Shown here in pieces: positions 52,331 through 55,048 of a stretch of DNA of 55,048 bases. The position numbers and the translations under genes were made by a program. Position 1 is the first letter of the stretch. Each line of letters begins with the position of its first letter. The stretch comes from Fragilaria crotonensis (Eukaryota > Bacillariophyta > Fragilariophyceae > Fragilariales > Fragilariaceae). The notes under the pieces were generated by a model. That model was not told the origin of the DNA and searched no databases. It was given only the letters and a program-made list of their open reading frames with translations. The stretch is taken from positions 1 through 55,048 of the forward strand of contig JAKSYS010000411.1 of NCBI GenBank assembly GCA_022925895.1, read 5' to 3'.

Positions 52331-55048
52331 TCGCAGCAAGTGGTCGTATGCAATAGTGTCTATCGGCTGCAGGAATTTTTTCCGTACTTGCATGCATCTC
52401 TCGAATCTCTGCGATTTCGGAATCTCGGACGAGTTGCAATTCTGCCTCATTTGATTGGTGCAGGATGTTGTTTCGAGCTTTCCATAAACATTGGGCGGTT
52501 TGATTAACATGGGTCAGTATGGTTCGGAGAGTCTGAATCCCCTTCCCGTCTTGAGTCATTATATCGTTTCCATATGGGTCCGTCTCCGCGATGGCTCGCC
52601 ACTCGACGCTCAAATAACCTTTCAGTGCGTTGTGCCAACCAATCTTTTCCTGATCATTGAAAGCGGTGCGAATGAGGTCCCACATTTTTGTAGGAAAGCC
52701 GGAAAGATCGGGTGCATATGTGTGACCGTCGAGCCATGCCATAATCCCATTCCTCAGTAGTGGGAACACTGGATGAAACTCTGTCGGAGTCAAACTCTTT
52801 GCCAGATCCTTTAAAATCGTAGCCCTGTCCGGGTTATGAACGCATTGAAGCACGTGTTGCCATGATTCGCCATGTGCCCTACAGCATGGGCACATTGAGA
52901 TTATCGTCTTTGATGTTCGCAGTTTGAAATCGTTTATTCCCTGTGTGCCATTGCTCGAAAACAAACTTCGTGTGAGCAGTCTGTGCTCTGTGGGACAGTC
53001 GATTGTGGAACGCTCCGAATACCTCAATGTCAATTCTGTCCCATACTTGTTGTCCACTTTGTCGCGACTGTATGTACTGCCGAAGATGATATCCATTAAT
53101 GTGATATCGTAAAGACGCCTCTTCTTGACCGACTACTCGAACGCCGTTGATGACAATGGATACACGTGCTTCAGATGGTCAGTGTGTTCGACCGATTGTC
53201 GTTGAGTCTTCTGACCACGATACCACGAGGCTAAACTGTCTGCATGATTGTTCCACTTTATGTCTCGACGTTACCTCTTCCTGCTGTCGAAGCCTGGTGT
53301 CCCTTCACCCATACTGATTTTATTCGCCGGCGTATTGCTGTGGTCTCTGCCTGAATGATGCCGAGATAATCTGCGTTGCTCGGCTGTCGTTGTTTGATCT
53401 GAGATGTTGACTGGAATGCCTCCGTACCTTGGCGATCGCACCTTTACTGTCTGTGAGCCAGCGAAACTTGCATTTGTGACGTTTGCCCCATAACGAAGTT
53501 AGGAGAGGAATAATAATGAAGCAGCATATCCACCGAGTTCGCATCGGGTAGAGTTTGACGTGTCGAACGACCCATCAACTGGTCCCGCTCCTTCGACCAG
53601 AATCTCATCACGGCGTCGTCACTAACCATCCAAACGTCCTTGACGTCCTTTCAGGCCACCATCGGAAGCTATTGTTAACGTCTGTTTCGTTTGACATGCC
53701 TCCCACAACCGATCGGATGATGTCAATTGCCAAACATGCGACAGAAGGCGACGACGATGTCGAGGTAGCTGTTTGATTGCCTGGGAGATAGTTGATCCTG
53801 TTATTGTTGACGTTGTTGGTGAAGACACATTTTCGGCGCCATGACGACGGATCTTGTGTCCAGGATTCTTTCAGAAGCGGTCATATCTCAAAAATTGCGA
53901 GATATATATCTACGCCATATGCGTTCATTGATGCCCCAGGACCGGTTGCCTTGGCCATGACTCATCCTCATGGAAATCCGAAGGTCGCCGAACCTCAGTG
54001 CCCATGTTGCTATTTTGGTGTCATCCGATCGATCCACTAAATCCAACAATGTGATTGACTGCAGATGAAGCCGAACCAGGTTGATGTCCTTTTGCTGTCA
54101 GTATATCCCTTGAGTCGATTCAGGTCCATTATGTATTGGTCGCTTGAACCTCTGAGACGGAGATGATATGGATCTGTCACCGTGATTTGAATGTTATGAT
54201 TCGACATGAACTGCCGCATTGATAGAATCCATGTCGGTGTGAGATAGGGATGTGAACTGTTGGTTCCTCAATAGATTGACCGGAGTCCAGCCTCTAGTTG
54301 TGATGCTGAACGGGTTTGGCTCTAGTCTTGTCGAGATCAGGCGATGACAACCCAATAATTAGTATTTATTATAATAGTTGTGATGCCTGAATTTGGAGCA
54401 AAGGCTGACCCGACGTTGGTATGCCGTATACTTCAATCGAAATATTTGATCATTTTGATGCCAGCATTCCGTGCGAAGGTCCATCAGATTTAAGCCTCCA
54501 TGGATGTGGGTCCGTATCTGATAGCAGTCGCCATTTTGCTGGAAAAAACCCAAGCGCTTGAACAATGGTAGGAATAATCTTAGACTGCGCATTCCAATTC
54601 CTCCTCATCGATCGCCAGTGCGGGAGTGAATATTTCATTGCTGGTGAGTAAACAGACCTGTGAAACACCTTGATGTCTTTCTGCGTCAATCAGGGATCTT
54701 AGATGACTTGATTGATCCGCCTTTTTCTTCATTACCATAATATGATCGGAGAAATCTCTAATGGGGTTTGGAAACACACCCAGGATACGTGCTGATTTAT
54801 GCAACGGCTGTCGTCGTATCGCAACCCTGTTGTGTATGTTCGACCCTTGAAACAGTCAATTTGCGGATCATGGGGATCTGACCTCCCGAAGATGGTCGTC
54901 CTTGGCGCCAATCCCAAAACATGATGTACCAGGAACACTTGTTTTAAATTCAAGGAACCAGGTTTTGTACAACTTTTTCCAGTGATGCGATAAGTTCGGT
55001 CATGGATAATCTTCAGTGTCTGTCAATCAATGGCAGTATCGTCGACAA
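52325..55048 (-). pseudogene. Inverted family A ORF2 3' part (RT motif C to C-terminus), running off the window
   Basis: Read from 55048 leftwards: RT just after F-V-D-D, K-V-F-H-R-S-V-Y-S-P-A-M-K-Y-S (about 54665), R-Q-F-M-S-N-H-N-I-Q-I (54215), RNase H T-I-A-S-D-G-G-L-K-G (53680), a T-D-S-K-G-A region (53450), a C-P-C-C...H-x4-C finger (about 52890) and the C-terminal D-R-H-Y-C (52355). It meets the plus-strand 5' part head to head at 52325-52333. From 53548 to the edge it is a near copy of 46418-47959 but full of one- and two-base indels. Confidence 0.82.
53548..55048 (-). repeat. Right arm of the inverted repeat, indel-rich
   Basis: This 1,501-bp arm is 41 bp shorter than its partner. 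Most differences are one- or two-base losses, often in GG, CC or AA runs (for example CCATTGGATT versus CCATTGATT and CACTGGAAG versus CACTGAAG). It reaches the window edge, so its true extent is unknown. Confidence 0.85.

Noticed and set aside
49235..55048. Twin-primed 5' inversion of a single family A insertion
   Set aside because: In twin priming the non-inverted part keeps the 3' tail and the inverted part is the 5' segment beside it; here the C-terminus meets the RT N-terminus without 3' UTR, and the arm has a near copy at 46.4-47.96 kb.
46418..55048. Simple foldback (hairpin) sequencing chimera centred between the arms
   Set aside because: The 5.6 kb between the arms is not palindromic; it holds family B and family A sequence in plus orientation.

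Overview
The window looks like nuclear DNA of a diatom, probably pennate. It holds a broken but clearly recognisable silicic acid transporter (SIT; 33283-34859, minus). It also holds two paralogous secreted Lys/Pro-rich repeat proteins whose repeats are punctuated by R-x-L tripeptides, the style of silaffin-type biosilica precursors (8987-9339 and 14570-14980, plus). Genes are mostly intronless and separated by spacers rich in GTAC, and more than half of the window is transposable-element DNA.

Layout. 0.26-1.66 kb: ankyrin-repeat gene with a decayed 3' end. 2.6-3.2 kb: HAD-type phosphatase of the MDP-1 family. 3.4-6.3 kb (minus): class-C GPCR-like receptor in four frame segments. 6.79-8.03 kb: non-coding terminal-inverted-repeat element with a 5-bp duplication. 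8.5-15 kb: the two R-x-L repeat genes flanking a minus-strand DDE transposase, plus a diverged 350-bp spacer duplication. 15.25-24.09 kb: nearly complete non-LTR retrotransposon, called family A here. 24.1-25.4 kb: N-terminal half of a second copy of the transposase. 26.06-27.1 kb (minus): secreted, probably GPI-anchored Cys-rich surface protein. 27.8-30.8 kb (minus): 5'-truncated family A copy. 32.4-33.04 kb: TA-flanked inverted-repeat element. 33.3-34.9 kb: SIT. 35.16-44.0 kb: full-length non-LTR retrotransposon of a second family, called B, bounded by a perfect 17-bp target-site duplication. 44.5-55.05 kb: a scrambled nest of A and B pieces, including an A/B chimera, a 70-bp nested insertion with its own 17-bp duplication, a head-to-head A rearrangement, and a 1.5-kb inverted duplication that runs off the window edge.

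How the parts relate. The host genes suggest silica uptake (SIT), a secreted silica or wall matrix (R-x-L repeat pair), a GPI-type surface protein and a nutrient- or ligand-sensing receptor, but nothing here shows that they are co-regulated. Both retrotransposon families encode a coiled-coil ORF1 followed by ORF2 (AP endonuclease, RT, RNase H, CCHC finger). In both, ORF1 and ORF2 overlap as ATGA. Family A ends in a perfect PCNA-interaction (PIP) consensus, and family B ends in a related I-x-x-Y-F motif.

Caution. At least a dozen frame breaks, including those in the SIT, the receptor, one R-x-L gene, the GPI-type protein and the transposase, can each be closed by changing one homopolymer run by one base. 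This points to long-read consensus errors more than to decay. I merged such frames into single genes and say so in each entry. All similarity calls come from reading motifs; no database search was run.
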